Origin: Planococcus lenghuensis
GTDB taxonomy: Bacteria > Bacillota > Bacilli > Bacillales_A > Planococcaceae
Direction: 5' to 3'
Length of the DNA stretch: 64,000 bases
Assembly (NCBI RefSeq): GCF_001999905.1
Contig: NZ_CP019640.1
Span: 913,501-977,500, forward strand
Both the position numbers and the translations under genes were made by a program. Below the pieces are notes generated by a model that saw only the letters and a program-made list of their open reading frames with translations, was not told where the DNA came from and did no database searches. The stretch's first letter is position 1. Every line of letters starts with the position of its first letter. Of this stretch, positions 1 through 8,619 are shown piece after piece.

Positions 1-107
1 CGGCCGCTGCGCGTTTTTTTATGGTCAGCCTGGGGCAATGCAAGGCTGAACAAGGCGCTTTTGCGTTTCTTATGGTAAGATTAGTGACGCGAAATGGAGT
101 GAACCAA

Positions 108-1472
108 GTGAAACCTGTACAGAAAAATGACCGCTTAAACGTATATGTGGAGGACTTAACCCATGAAGGGGCAGGCGTGGCAAAAATCGATGGTTATCCG
201 TTGTTTATACACGGAGCACTTCCGGGAGAAGAAGTGGAAGTGCATGTTGTAAAAACACTGAAGTCATATGGCTTTGCAAAATTGCTCGATATCAAACTCT
301 CGTCCCCTTTCCGGGTTACGGCTCCGTGTCCGGTATTCGATGTATGCGGCGGCTGTCAGATGCAGCATTTATCCTATGATGGTCAGCTGGCTTTCAAAGA
401 AAAACTGGTCCGCGATGCGATGGCACGGCTTGGAAAACTGCCGGATGTGCCCGTCCATGCCATTAAAGGAATGGACAATCCATGGCGCTACCGCAATAAA
501 TCCCAAATTCCATTCGGGGAACGGGATGGGGAAACAATTGCCGGTTTCTATCGTACACGTTCTCATGATATCGCGGATACGGATACATGCATCATTCAAA
601 GTGAAGAAGCGGATATTGTTATGCGTGAGCTGAAGCATCAACTCCATGCGTTTGGTATTCAGCCGTATGACGAAACCGCACATAGCGGACTGCTCCGTCA
701 TGTAGTGGTCCGGAAAGGGCGGGCGACAGGAGAAGTCATGGTTGTGCTCGTCACCCGAAAGAAAAAGCTGCCGCAACAAGAAGCGGTGATTGCGTTGATT
801 CGGAACCAGGTACCGAATGTGAAATCGATTGTGCAGAACGTTAACCCAGGCAAAACGAATGTGATTTTCGGTGATGAGACCGTGACACTTTGGGGCAATG
901 ACGTGATCGAGGACCGAATTGGGGATGTGCGTTTTGAAATTTCCGCACGGTCATTTTACCAGGTCAATCCGGATCAGACGGAAGTGCTGTATAAGCAGGC
1001 GCTCGATTATGCCCAATTGAACGGCGATGAAACGGTAATCGATGCGTATTGCGGTATTGGAACGATCTCACTGTTTTTGGCACAGAAAGCAAAAGCGGTG
1101 ATGGGTGTCGAAATCGTGCCGCAGGCGATTGAAGACGCCAAGCGTAACGCTCAATTGAACGGATTCACCAATACGTTGTTTGAGGCCGGGCCGGCGGAAG
1201 AAGTCATTCCACGCTGGTTCAAAGAAGGGCGAAAAGCAGATGTACTCGTAGTTGATCCGCCGCGCAAAGGGTGTGACGCCCATCTGCTTGGCACCATTTT
1301 GGAACAAAAACCGGAGCGAGTTGTTTATGTATCATGCAATCCGGCGACACTTGCCCGGGACTTGCGTATTTTGGAAGACGGCGGCTATCGCACCCGGGAA
1401 GTGCAGCCGGTCGACATGTTCCCGCAGACAACGCACGTAGAGGCCGTTGCATGGCTTGAACTCGGGATGTGA
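108..1472 (+). CDS. rlmCD: 23S rRNA (uracil-5-)-methyltransferase RlmCD (TrmA family)
   Basis: SAM-dependent enzyme that methylates C5 of uridines in 23S rRNA; in B. subtilis the homologue YefA modifies two positions. With the GTG start at 108 the protein is about 454 residues: an N-terminal TRAM RNA-binding domain (about 5-65), iron-sulfur cysteines C74, C80, C83 and C161, then a Rossmann methyltransferase domain with [20 protein letters not shown], the catalytic cysteine in VSCNP and the C-terminal [12 protein letters not shown] chose GTG 108 because GGAGTG sits 7 bases upstream; the same frame is open back to 21 but has no ribosome binding site there. The [12 protein letters not shown] start matches YefA rather than the second paralogue in this window (41994-43364). 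Confidence 0.9.
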   Translation: MKPVQKNDRLNVYVEDLTHEGAGVAKIDGYPLFIHGALPGEEVEVHVVKTLKSYGFAKLLDIKLSSPFRVTAPCPVFDVCGGCQMQHLSYDGQLAFKEKLVRDAMARLGKLPDVPVHAIKGMDNPWRYRNKSQIPFGERDGETIAGFYRTRSHDIADTDTCIIQSEEADIVMRELKHQLHAFGIQPYDETAHSGLLRHVVVRKGRATGEVMVVLVTRKKKLPQQEAVIALIRNQVPNVKSIVQNVNPGKTNVIFGDETVTLWGNDVIEDRIGDVRFEISARSFYQVNPDQTEVLYKQALDYAQLNGDETVIDAYCGIGTISLFLAQKAKAVMGVEIVPQAIEDAKRNAQLNGFTNTLFEAGPAEEVIPRWFKEGRKADVLVVDPPRKGCDAHLLGTILEQKPERVVYVSCNPATLARDLRILEDGGYRTREVQPVDMFPQTTHVEAVAWLELGM

Positions 1473-1490
1473 CTTTTTAATACATGGTAA

Positions 1491-2022
1491 AAGGGGTTGT
1501 CCCAAAAGGTCATGAAAAACGACCTCGAGGGGCAGCCCTTTTTTCTATTCGTAAAGAAGTAGCTGGGGTTCGACCCGGCGGACGCTGTCCGCGGGCACGG
1601 CTTCAGCCGCTTCCCTCGCTATGCTCGGTCCAGGGTCTTCAGCTCGTGCTAGTCCCGCAGGAGTCGCCGCCGGCCTTCCCGCCTTTATGCATTCTACATG
1701 GTTGTCTCCTTTAACTAGCTTGGAACGGCAGAAGCCAGCAGAAATGCGAAAACCCCAGACTGCTCCTGCATCGCTTCGCTAGCTTCGTCGCAAAGCTGAG
1801 GGCTCTTCAAGAGCCCTCAGCTTGCCTGCGGAAAAACGGACGGATCAAGACTCCGCATGCCGGCGGAGCCGGCAGAGGAGGCTTGGCCGTTCGTCCGCGG
1901 CAAACGGTTTTATCTGCGACGAGCTTGCGCAGGAGCAAGTGAGTGTTTGCGCAGCAGAAGCCGTTCCATTATGGAAGAACATCTGGGCAAGATAAGCCTA
2001 AGGGCTTTTTGGACAGCCCCTT
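1491..2022. repeat. Fold-back intergenic repeat, 532 bp
   Basis: This fills the 609-bp gap between rlmCD and the next gene. It is bounded by an imperfect inverted repeat (1491-1507, reading AAGGGGTTGTCCCAAAA, against 2007-2022, TTTTGGACAGCCCCTT). The interior holds two inverted GC-rich halves carrying the CGGACGCTGTCCGCGGG and CCCGCAGGAGTC signatures that I recognise from non-coding intergenic repeats of Bacillaceae and Planococcaceae. At the centre, 1793-1823 is a 31-nt palindrome (15-nt arms around one C). The first 50 bases (1491-1542) form a terminator-like hairpin that may end rlmCD transcription. I see no credible protein in it; a 76-codon open frame inside has no conserved features. 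Confidence 0.65.
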
Positions 2023-2081
2023 AATCGTTCTGCTATATTTTACGCGCGCTAAAAAAGCTCTTTACTGGTTACTATTGGCAT

Positions 2082-2579
2082 TTACTCCGGACAAGATATA
2101 TTTGGATTGAACGGTGCAAAATCACCGGCTGGATTGTCTTGCCAAACCCAAGCATGGAGCGAATGTTGTGGTACGGCACTTGGTGGGTCGAATAATTCAC
2201 CGAATAATTCATTCTCATCAATTGACAAGTATTCCACACCGATAAGTTTTAGGCCGCCTTTTGTCGGAACATAAAGCAAAGCTTCAGGTTTCGCCATGTC
2301 GACTTCATTATCCACTAGAGCAGGATTCACGAAATGAATCCCCATTCCACCGAGACCAGGTACTTCCACGCATTCTTCTGTATTGATGTACCCCGCTTTC
2401 TCTGCCTGCTTCAAACTATGATACCTTGCTGTCGCTTTTTTTACTGCAATTTTTTCTTTATGAGTCAATTCCCCACGACCGCCTCCTCCATCTTCATGCG
2501 CTGTAACCCCAACCCCGCCTGATACGAGCAAACCAGCAATCGCCATGGACCCAATAGCAGTTTTCATGTGCTTGTTCAT
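2082..2579 (-). CDS. Secreted conserved protein of unknown function
   Basis: 165 residues with a clear signal peptide (MNKHMKTAIGSMAIAGLLVSGGVGVTA, cleavage likely before HEDG), then a glycine-rich spacer and a globular domain. The domain contains ARYHSLKQAEKAGY, a PGLGGMGIHFVNP segment, LIGVEYL and a C-terminal SLHAWVWQDNP...FNPNISCPE. I recall this pattern from exported proteins of unknown function in varied bacteria but cannot name a family. Two cysteines (near EECVE and at the C-terminus) could form a disulfide. ATG is preceded by AAGGAGG at 7 bases. It is divergent from the LuxR-type regulator, so shared control of the 2580-2717 gap is possible. Confidence 0.75.
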   Translation of the reverse strand: MNKHMKTAIGSMAIAGLLVSGGVGVTAHEDGGGGRGELTHKEKIAVKKATARYHSLKQAEKAGYINTEECVEVPGLGGMGIHFVNPALVDNEVDMAKPEALLYVPTKGGLKLIGVEYLSIDENELFGELFDPPSAVPQHSLHAWVWQDNPAGDFAPFNPNISCPE

Positions 2580-2723
2580 CTCGATGCCTCCTTAAAATTT
2601 TTTAGATGAGCAGGATTATGATTCCGTGACAGAGTGAGAAAAACTTACCGTTAAACTTATCTTAACATTCTAAATACTTAATGTTATAGTATACCAAAGC
2701 ATACATCTGAAGGGTGAGTGCCT

Positions 2724-4772
2724 TTGAATCGCATCCGGTCATCGTTGTATAAAACGTCTCAGCATCATCGGAGTATCCGGTTTGCAGAAACCCGTTTTTT
2801 TACAGGCAGGGAGCGGGAACTAACTATGCTGTTGAATGCAATTTCCGGTCAGCGGGAATACCGCCTCGTTCATGTGTGCGGCACAGGAGGAATCGGCAAG
2901 ACGGTTTTGCTTCGGGAAGTAGAAATGCGTGCTGCCCAGAGAGAAGTGGAATTTCTGCTGATAGACGGAGAAAGTGCTTTTTACTCACCATCTCAATTTA
3001 CTGAAAGCCTGTTTTTTCTATTAGAAGAACACGGGTTATTGGAAGGGTATTCTTCTCGGAGTATTTCTCTTGCCGCTTGTCTTGCAGCATTAAAAGTAGC
3101 CGCGGAATCGAGGCAAATCGTTCTTGCAGTGGATTCATATGAGCATGTCGCATCCTTGGATAACTGGTTTCGCCGGAGCGTTATAGAACCGTTATTGCCT
3201 CAGGTCGTTGTCATCCTGGCTGGAAGACAATCACTGAAAGGGGAATGGGTTCATTCGCCAGCTTGGCGGCGAATGATCAAAGAGCTGCACCTGAAAGAGT
3301 TCGATTACAGTCAGACAGCGTCTTATTTGACCAAATTTCAAATCAGTCAGCATCATAGGGAGACTATTTGGCGTTTTGCAAAAGGGCATCCGCTGACGCT
3401 GTCTCTGGTCGCTGCGTTGCCGGAGACGAGCATTGCAGTAATGGACAAGAAAGACCGGCAGGCTGATGAAGTATTTGAATCGGTTGCGAGACGATGGCTC
3501 AAGGAAGTGAACAATCCTTACCTGGACGATTATATAGAAGCAGCCAGTATACTGCGGAAGTTCGATCAAGCAGTGCTTTCTTACTTGATGCAGACCGAGC
3601 CGGATAATGCTGTTTTTTTTGCGTTTACCGAATTATCCTTCGTAAAAAAAACAGGAGCCCATTGGAGTCTTCACGAACTATTCCGTAACTTCATGGCTCA
3701 GGATTTTAAGAAACGAAACGGCGAAAAACACGGACTTATCAGTCAGCGGGCTATTCAGTACTATATGGACCGACTGATGTCATCCAAGCGATCTGCAACG
3801 GACTTTGCTGAATTGTTTTACCATATCGGCAATGAAAAAATTAAAGCAGCGTTTTTCCAAGATCTTACCCGAAAAAGTTACTATGTCGAGAAAGCGGAAC
3901 AGGCTGACATGGAAGATGTAAGTACTTATTTTCAAAAAAGAAAAGAGCTGAGCATGGAAAACTCTGTGGACTTTTATGAGCAGGATACGGCAGAAACGAT
4001 CACCCATTTCGTTTCAGAAGCACACAATAGAAAGGAAAACGAGTTATTTTTCGATCTCGAAGACTATAAGGAGCTGGGCTGCGAAGCGTTTCATTTGCTT
4101 CGCGATGATAAAGAAGGTGAAGCACTGGGACTGTCCGTTGTGATTCCAATTTCAGCAGATACAATAGATTATTTGAAAACAAAACCGGTATCACGCGCTT
4201 ATTTTCGTCAATTATCCGCTGAAGAACTGATAGAGTACCATGTTGAAGACCGCATTGCCGGCTGGTTTATCCGCATGATAGACTGTCTGGATCCGACGGA
4301 TGCAGAAGCCCGTTCCTGTTTATTGCATGAGTTGTTTCCGCTTTTGTTATCCGGTGGCCGAATTCTGGTCTCAACACCACTGCCGTTTTATCAACACCTT
4401 CTTCACGAATTTGGATTCGAAGAAGTTCCGGGAGCTACCCACTATGATTACGGAAAGGATCAACCTTCTCCCACCTATTTATTGGACGTGCGCGGGCATC
4501 GGATCGCAGATTATTTAAGAAGGCTACTTGAGCCGGTGACAAAAAAACCTGAGCTATCTGCAGCGACGTTATTCAAGTTCACAGAACGGGAACAGGCAAT
4601 CGTCGAGTTGGTTCTTCAAGGCTATCAAAATGGTGAAATTGCGAAAAATTTGTATGTAACTGAAGTGACAGTGAAAAAGCATATGACCCGTATTTTGAAA
4701 AAGGTGCAAGTTCGGAACCGGACGCAGCTCGTTAGAAAAATGATGGAGATGAATGCATTGCCATTTCAGTGA
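2724..4772 (+). CDS. LuxR-family regulator with N-terminal ATPase (STAND-like)
   Basis: About 682 residues. Near the N-terminus there is a P-loop, GTGGIGKT (about residues 53-60), and a Walker B-like IVLAVDSYE, then an alpha-helical region, as in large ATP-binding LuxR (LAL/MalT-like) regulators. A central part around residues 440-560 (EGEALGLSVVIPI) reads like a degenerate GNAT-type fold; that is a guess. The last 60 residues are a LuxR helix-turn-helix (FTEREQAIVELVLQGYQNGE followed by VTEVTVKKHMTRIL). So it is probably a ligand- and ATP-controlled transcription activator. Start: TTG 2724 lies 5 bases after GGTGAG; GTG 2718 is the alternative. The target is unknown; the adjacent secreted protein (2082-2579) and surface protein (5259-6740) are candidates. 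Confidence 0.75.
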   Translation: MNRIRSSLYKTSQHHRSIRFAETRFFTGRERELTMLLNAISGQREYRLVHVCGTGGIGKTVLLREVEMRAAQREVEFLLIDGESAFYSPSQFTESLFFLLEEHGLLEGYSSRSISLAACLAALKVAAESRQIVLAVDSYEHVASLDNWFRRSVIEPLLPQVVVILAGRQSLKGEWVHSPAWRRMIKELHLKEFDYSQTASYLTKFQISQHHRETIWRFAKGHPLTLSLVAALPETSIAVMDKKDRQADEVFESVARRWLKEVNNPYLDDYIEAASILRKFDQAVLSYLMQTEPDNAVFFAFTELSFVKKTGAHWSLHELFRNFMAQDFKKRNGEKHGLISQRAIQYYMDRLMSSKRSATDFAELFYHIGNEKIKAAFFQDLTRKSYYVEKAEQADMEDVSTYFQKRKELSMENSVDFYEQDTAETITHFVSEAHNRKENELFFDLEDYKELGCEAFHLLRDDKEGEALGLSVVIPISADTIDYLKTKPVSRAYFRQLSAEELIEYHVEDRIAGWFIRMIDCLDPTDAEARSCLLHELFPLLLSGGRILVSTPLPFYQHLLHEFGFEEVPGATHYDYGKDQPSPTYLLDVRGHRIADYLRRLLEPVTKKPELSAATLFKFTEREQAIVELVLQGYQNGEIAKNLYVTEVTVKKHMTRILKKVQVRNRTQLVRKMMEMNALPFQ

Positions 4773-4795
4773 ACTTTAAACGTATAATAATCAAG

Positions 4796-4829
4796 TTCCG
4801 GAACCGGATGGTTTCGGTTTTTTATTTTA
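4796..4829 (+). terminator. Probable terminator after the LuxR-type regulator
   Basis: A short AACCG/CGGTT stem just after the stop codon is followed by TTTTTTATTTT. The stem is weak. Confidence 0.45.
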
Positions 4830-4847
4830 ATGCTCTTCTATAAAAAA

Positions 4848-4913
4848 AGTGTTTGTTTTTTTACTTTCCAGATGATGGAGCTTTTTTGCGAAAGTCCGAC
4901 AGAATTATTTAAC
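4848..4913 (+). repeat. 66-nt intergenic repeat, copy A
   Basis: This 66-nt stretch aligns without gaps to 26961-27026 (46 of 66 identical by my hand count), sharing TGGAGCT, TTTTGCG, ACAGA and TTTAAC. It lies in the 486-bp gene-free region 4773-5258. The rest of that region holds a small inverted repeat (ATCCGG/CCGGAT near 4945-4970), a CTTGTTT/AAACAAG hairpin near 4977-4995, and the promoter of the surface protein gene; I see no gene there. Confidence 0.55.
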
Positions 4914-5174
4914 GCAGCCTTTACTCTCCCACTTTCCTTCAGGGATCCGGCCAGAGCCGACCGGATGCGGAAATGCTTGTTTCAAAAAACAAGCAATCTA
5001 TAAGGGAAGGGAGGGCGGTGTTCTTCTACTGAATACAGACTTACTGAAATTCTAGAATAAATCAGTTCATAGTAATATTGACTTTAACTTGTTTAAGCAT
5101 AAGGGGAGGAGCTCAAAAAAGGTTTTTGCTAAATAATTAAATAAATTTAAAAAAATCCTTGCAAAAATTACATG

Positions 5175-5202
5175 TTTACGTTAGGGGGATAACGTCTATA
5201 CA
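5175..5202 (+). promoter_or_regulatory. Promoter of the surface protein gene, with a palindrome in the spacer
   Basis: -35 TTTACG (5175-5180), 16-bp spacer, -10 TATACA (5197-5202). Inside the spacer is a perfect inverted repeat ACGTTA-N6-TAACGT (5178-5195), a good candidate operator. It lies about 60 bases upstream of the ATG at 5259. Confidence 0.5.
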
Positions 5203-5258
5203 AGTAATATGACAGACATGATATAAAAATAACAATTAATTAAGGAGCTGAATACAAA

Positions 5259-6740
5259 ATGAGTAAGCGAACAAACAAAATTCTACCGACAGCTTTAGCG
5301 ACGACGCTGGCATTTGGAGCAGCTCCATTTGCTGTAAATGCTGAAGTAGACCTTGAAACGATTGGGGAAACATACCCGGCAACGGTGGACTGGACCGAAG
5401 ATGACTGGAACACTTACCTGGGAGAGAATTTCGGAACGGACCTCAGTGAATATGAATCGAACGACGAATTGCTCGGTGAGTTGGGTGCACCGGTTGATAT
5501 CAACGCATGGATTTCCGACCAGTCCGACGCCAATGTTCTGGAAGCGATGGAACGCTATGGCGTAACCGGCGATGAACTGGCTGCGATCCTTGAGGAAAAC
5601 GACAGCCTGGAAGATATCCATTTCGTCGGTGACCTGGAAAATGTCCTGGAAGATGAAGGCTACACCGATGCAACAGCGGATGAAGAAGTTGTGGAAGAGG
5701 AAGCCGTAGTAGATGAAGAAACGGCTATCGACGATGAAGTCGCCGACGCGGAAGTGTACGATGACGATGTGGTCGAAAGCGAAGGCGAAGATGAAATCGT
5801 CGACGATGAAGAAGCCGCCGCTGCTGGCGAAGAAACCGGATTCGATTACGGGGAAGTCGACCAGGCGCAGCTTGAAGAGGTTTACCTGACGCCGCTCGGC
5901 ATGACCGCTGAGGAGTTCGACGGCTACCTGATGGACAATTACGGCATGGGCATTGCGGACTTTGAAAGCTTTGACGTGCTCGAGACGACCGTCGGCCCGT
6001 TCATCGATGTCAATGAACTGATCACCGATGTGGAAGACGGCACGGTTGACGATGCAGGCGTAGTCGGCCTGATGGACGAATACGGACTGGATGCCGCGGA
6101 GACGGAAGAATTCCTGACCGGCATTGAAGATCCGGACGCCATCAACTTCTATGCGGACCTGGAAGCTGAGCTCATTGCCGCCGGTTACAGTGACAGCACA
6201 GGCGAAGACGATGAAACCGGTACGGATGAAGACGTCGTGGATGAAGAAGAAACCGCCACAGACGAAGAAGAAACAACCAAAGATGGTGAAGTGATCGAAA
6301 CAGGTCTCGACATGACACTCGTGGAAGAGACGTACCTGACACCGTACGGCTGGGCCGAAGATGACTTCAATACGTACCTGATGGACAATTACGACATGGA
6401 ACTGACGGACTTCAATGACTTTGCGGAACTGGAAGCCACCGTTGGCCCATTGCTCGATGATGAGACCCTGTCAGCGACACTGTATGAATATGACCTGACA
6501 GAAGACGATTACAACACCTTCCTCGAAGACAACGGATTCACAGAAGATGACTTCGTATTCGTTGCCGACCTGGAATGGGCACTTGAAGATGCAGGCTATA
6601 CTGTTGTGAATGAAGTGGACGGCGAAGAAATGCCGGACACTGCGACAAATGCCGTTCAGAACGCCCTGATCGGTACCGGGATTGCCCTTCTGGGTGCTGC
6701 CGCGTTCTTCATGTCCAGAAGACGTGAAGGCGAACAATAA
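5259..6740 (+). CDS. Acidic sortase-anchored surface protein with three repeat modules
   Basis: 493 residues. Signal peptide at 1-28 (ALATTLAFGAAPFAVNAE), then three related modules of about 95 residues (roughly 35-135, 205-310, 350-450). Each module begins like ETYLTP...W.EDDFNTYL, contains a (D/G)(A/T)..GP(L/F)(L/I)D segment and ends in DLE..LEDAGYT. The modules are joined by linkers almost entirely of E, D, V and T. The C-terminus is a sorting signal: MPDTA at 458, a hydrophobic span and MSRRREGEQ. This fits 'processed acidic surface protein' families with an LPXTA-like motif, paired with a class D sortase, which is the next gene (stop and start overlap by one base). AAGGAG lies upstream of the ATG. 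Substrate binding or calcium binding by the acidic modules would be speculation. Confidence 0.85.
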   Translation: MSKRTNKILPTALATTLAFGAAPFAVNAEVDLETIGETYPATVDWTEDDWNTYLGENFGTDLSEYESNDELLGELGAPVDINAWISDQSDANVLEAMERYGVTGDELAAILEENDSLEDIHFVGDLENVLEDEGYTDATADEEVVEEEAVVDEETAIDDEVADAEVYDDDVVESEGEDEIVDDEEAAAAGEETGFDYGEVDQAQLEEVYLTPLGMTAEEFDGYLMDNYGMGIADFESFDVLETTVGPFIDVNELITDVEDGTVDDAGVVGLMDEYGLDAAETEEFLTGIEDPDAINFYADLEAELIAAGYSDSTGEDDETGTDEDVVDEEETATDEEETTKDGEVIETGLDMTLVEETYLTPYGWAEDDFNTYLMDNYDMELTDFNDFAELEATVGPLLDDETLSATLYEYDLTEDDYNTFLEDNGFTEDDFVFVADLEWALEDAGYTVVNEVDGEEMPDTATNAVQNALIGTGIALLGAAAFFMSRRREGEQ

Positions 6741-7417
6741 TGAGTAGGCGTAGAAGACCCGGAAGAACTGTGCGGCAACGCATGGTTCTTCCGTCTTTAT
6801 CTATTATTCTGATGGTATTCGGATTGTGTTTTGCCGGCTATAGTTTATTCAGCTTTGGTCAAGGCTATTTTGCTGTAGGCGATGCAGATCTTGAAAATGA
6901 TCAATTTGCAAGTGCCGCAGTTACAGGTGCAGGCGGTTCAACTGCTCAGCCTGCTGGAGATCGGGATTTTACTCCTCTCTATGCGGACTTTCCTGAAGAA
7001 GGAGAGGAGTTTGGTGAACTGATCATTCCGAAGCTGGATGCAGCAATGCCGATTTTTCATGGCGCCGATCCGGATGAATTAGCCAAGGGCGTTGGTCACT
7101 TTGCAGCAAGTGTGCTTCCGGGAATGGGAAATAATTCTGTTCTTTCCGGACACCGCGGCACAGTTTTCCGTGAACTTGGGGAAGTAGGCGAAGATGACTT
7201 GCTGATTGTCCGGACAGATGCCGGCAAATTCACCTATAAAGTTCATACTGTACGGATTGTGGATGAACTGGATAAAACGGTTATTGTACAAAAAGATGAA
7301 GCGACATTAACACTCACCACTTGTTACCCATTCGGATTTGTCGGGGATGCCCCGCAGCGTTATGTGCTCGTGGCAGAATTGGTGAATTCAGAAACAGCTG
7401 AAACCGAAGAAGCGTGA
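6740..7417 (+). CDS. Class D-type sortase
   Basis: 225-residue membrane-anchored transpeptidase that cleaves a C-terminal sorting motif and attaches the protein to peptidoglycan. It has a basic N-terminus and one membrane span (about 15-40), then the sortase fold with catalytic H138 (SGHRGT), C195 (TLTTC) and R207 (PQRYVLVAE). The TLTTC signature and the single N-terminal span fit class D, like B. subtilis YhcS. Its ATG overlaps the stop of the acidic surface protein gene (TAATG), so the two are translationally coupled and the MPDTA protein is the obvious substrate. A terminator overlaps its stop codon. Confidence 0.9.
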   Translation: MSRRRRPGRTVRQRMVLPSLSIILMVFGLCFAGYSLFSFGQGYFAVGDADLENDQFASAAVTGAGGSTAQPAGDRDFTPLYADFPEEGEEFGELIIPKLDAAMPIFHGADPDELAKGVGHFAASVLPGMGNNSVLSGHRGTVFRELGEVGEDDLLIVRTDAGKFTYKVHTVRIVDELDKTVIVQKDEATLTLTTCYPFGFVGDAPQRYVLVAELVNSETAETEEA

Positions 7418-7444
7418 AGTTCCTTTCAGGAGCTTCACTTTTTT
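7414..7444 (+). terminator. Intrinsic terminator of the surface protein-sortase operon
   Basis: Stem GTGAAG/CTTCAC with an inner TCCT/AGGA pair, followed by six T. It begins inside the sortase stop codon. Confidence 0.8.
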
Positions 7445-7595
7445 AGTGTCCAATACTCTCCGCAGGCAATGGGATGTGTATACTTATTAATGAGGTGCTT
7501 CTGTAATAATTCAGCAGATGTGAAAAACAAGGAGCCTGCTCCTGAAGAAAACAGATTTTTCTTTAAAAAAATTGATTAGAACAGGAGGTTCAGCG

Positions 7596-8372
7596 TTGAT
7601 ACTGCTCAGGAAGTTATATTTACAGGCAACCAGTCTTTCCTGGCTGATGCTGACTGTCAGTACCATTATTTTGATCGCTCTCAGCACATTAATGATGCCC
7701 GTCATCGAACCTGAGACCTTTACAGATTACGCCGACTCATTATGGTTTACCATGACGACTGTCTTGACAGTCGGATACGGTGATCTGTATCCGATAACAT
7801 TGGAGGGGCGGTTATTCACTGTCATTTTTCTCTACATAATCGGCATCGGGTTATTCGCTTCTTTTGTCGGAAAAGGGATTGAAAGTCTGACAGTACATAA
7901 AAGACGGGAAGAAAGGGGCGAAATCATGTTTAAAGGGCAAGGCCATATTGTGATTATCGACTGGTCATACAAAGCGGAAAATGCCATCGAAGAAATTTTA
8001 AAGAAAGACAAACGCATAGAAATTGTAGTGATTGACCGATTGGAAAAAGCAAAAGAAATTAACGCGCGTATCCATTATGTGAGAGGAAATGCTACGCACG
8101 GAGATATTCTCCGAAAAGCCAACATCCAGCAGGCGAAGGCTGTACTGATTTTCTCAGATGACCGAATTGAAGATCAGATGCTGACCGATGGCAAGTCTTT
8201 GCTGATCGCTACAGCAGTTGAGAGAATATCACCGAATGTCTATACAACGGTGGAAGTGGAACGTGAAGAACACATTCCGAATTTCTCGCACATTAATGTT
8301 GATAAGTTCATCATGTCAAATGGCACGATAGCGAAGATGGCCGTTAATTCGATTTTTCAGGAATCAGAATAA
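7596..8372 (+). CDS. Two-TM potassium channel with cytoplasmic TrkA-N (RCK) domain
   Basis: About 258 residues. Two membrane helices flank a pore loop with the selectivity filter TVGYGD (residues 58-63); after a second helix comes a cytosolic RCK/TrkA-N domain starting GHIVIIDWSYKAENAIEEIL, the nucleotide-binding Rossmann half. It resembles B. subtilis YugO and archaeal MthK-type channels, which conduct K+ and are gated by bound ligands. It lacks a recognisable TrkA-C half, so it is shorter than YugO (about 328). TTG 7596 is chosen because AGGAGG lies 7 bases upstream; the frame is open to 7572. It is a single-gene unit closed by a strong terminator. Confidence 0.88.
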   Translation: MILLRKLYLQATSLSWLMLTVSTIILIALSTLMMPVIEPETFTDYADSLWFTMTTVLTVGYGDLYPITLEGRLFTVIFLYIIGIGLFASFVGKGIESLTVHKRREERGEIMFKGQGHIVIIDWSYKAENAIEEILKKDKRIEIVVIDRLEKAKEINARIHYVRGNATHGDILRKANIQQAKAVLIFSDDRIEDQMLTDGKSLLIATAVERISPNVYTTVEVEREEHIPNFSHINVDKFIMSNGTIAKMAVNSIFQESE

Positions 8373-8383
8373 CAGGTGCGAGC

Positions 8384-8418
8384 AACCGGAAAGCTGAACC
8401 CAGCTTTCCGGTTTTTTG
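8384..8418 (+). terminator. Terminator of the potassium channel gene
   Basis: 12-bp stem AACCGGAAAGCT/AGCTTTCCGGTT with a six-base loop, then a T run. Confidence 0.9.
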
Positions 8419-8548
8419 CACCTTGTTCTGAGGAACAATTACTTATAGAAATCTCTTCTTAGTTGTATCCAATCACTTTGAAAAGGCGTATAATGTAATC
8501 AAAACGTAATATAACTGAAATTTACATAATTAAAGAAAGGAGATGGCG

Positions 8549-8619
8549 GTGTCTTTTATAGGTATAAGGTTTTGGTCTGGTGGCGTGTGATGAAAAAAAT
8601 AAGAAGGGGCGATGAGTAG
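8549..8619 (+). other. Two overlapping mini-ORFs in the deacetylase leader
   Basis: GTG 8549-8590 encodes MSFIGIRFWSGGV and is preceded by AAGGAG at 6 bases. Its TGA overlaps the ATG of a second mini-ORF (8590-8619, MKKIRRGDE), which in turn overlaps the first ATG (8612) of the polysaccharide deacetylase gene. The spacing suggests translational coupling. No proof of translation. Confidence 0.35.

Noticed and set aside
1484..1714. A 76-codon open frame after rlmCD
   Set aside because: It lies inside the fold-back repeat, begins in its terminal inverted repeat and encodes a low-complexity Pro/Arg/Leu product with no conserved pattern.
5160..5190. Sigma-B promoter before the surface protein gene (GTTTAC with GGGATA)
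   Set aside because: The two boxes are only about 6 bases apart instead of 12-15; the TTTACG-16-TATACA promoter fits better.
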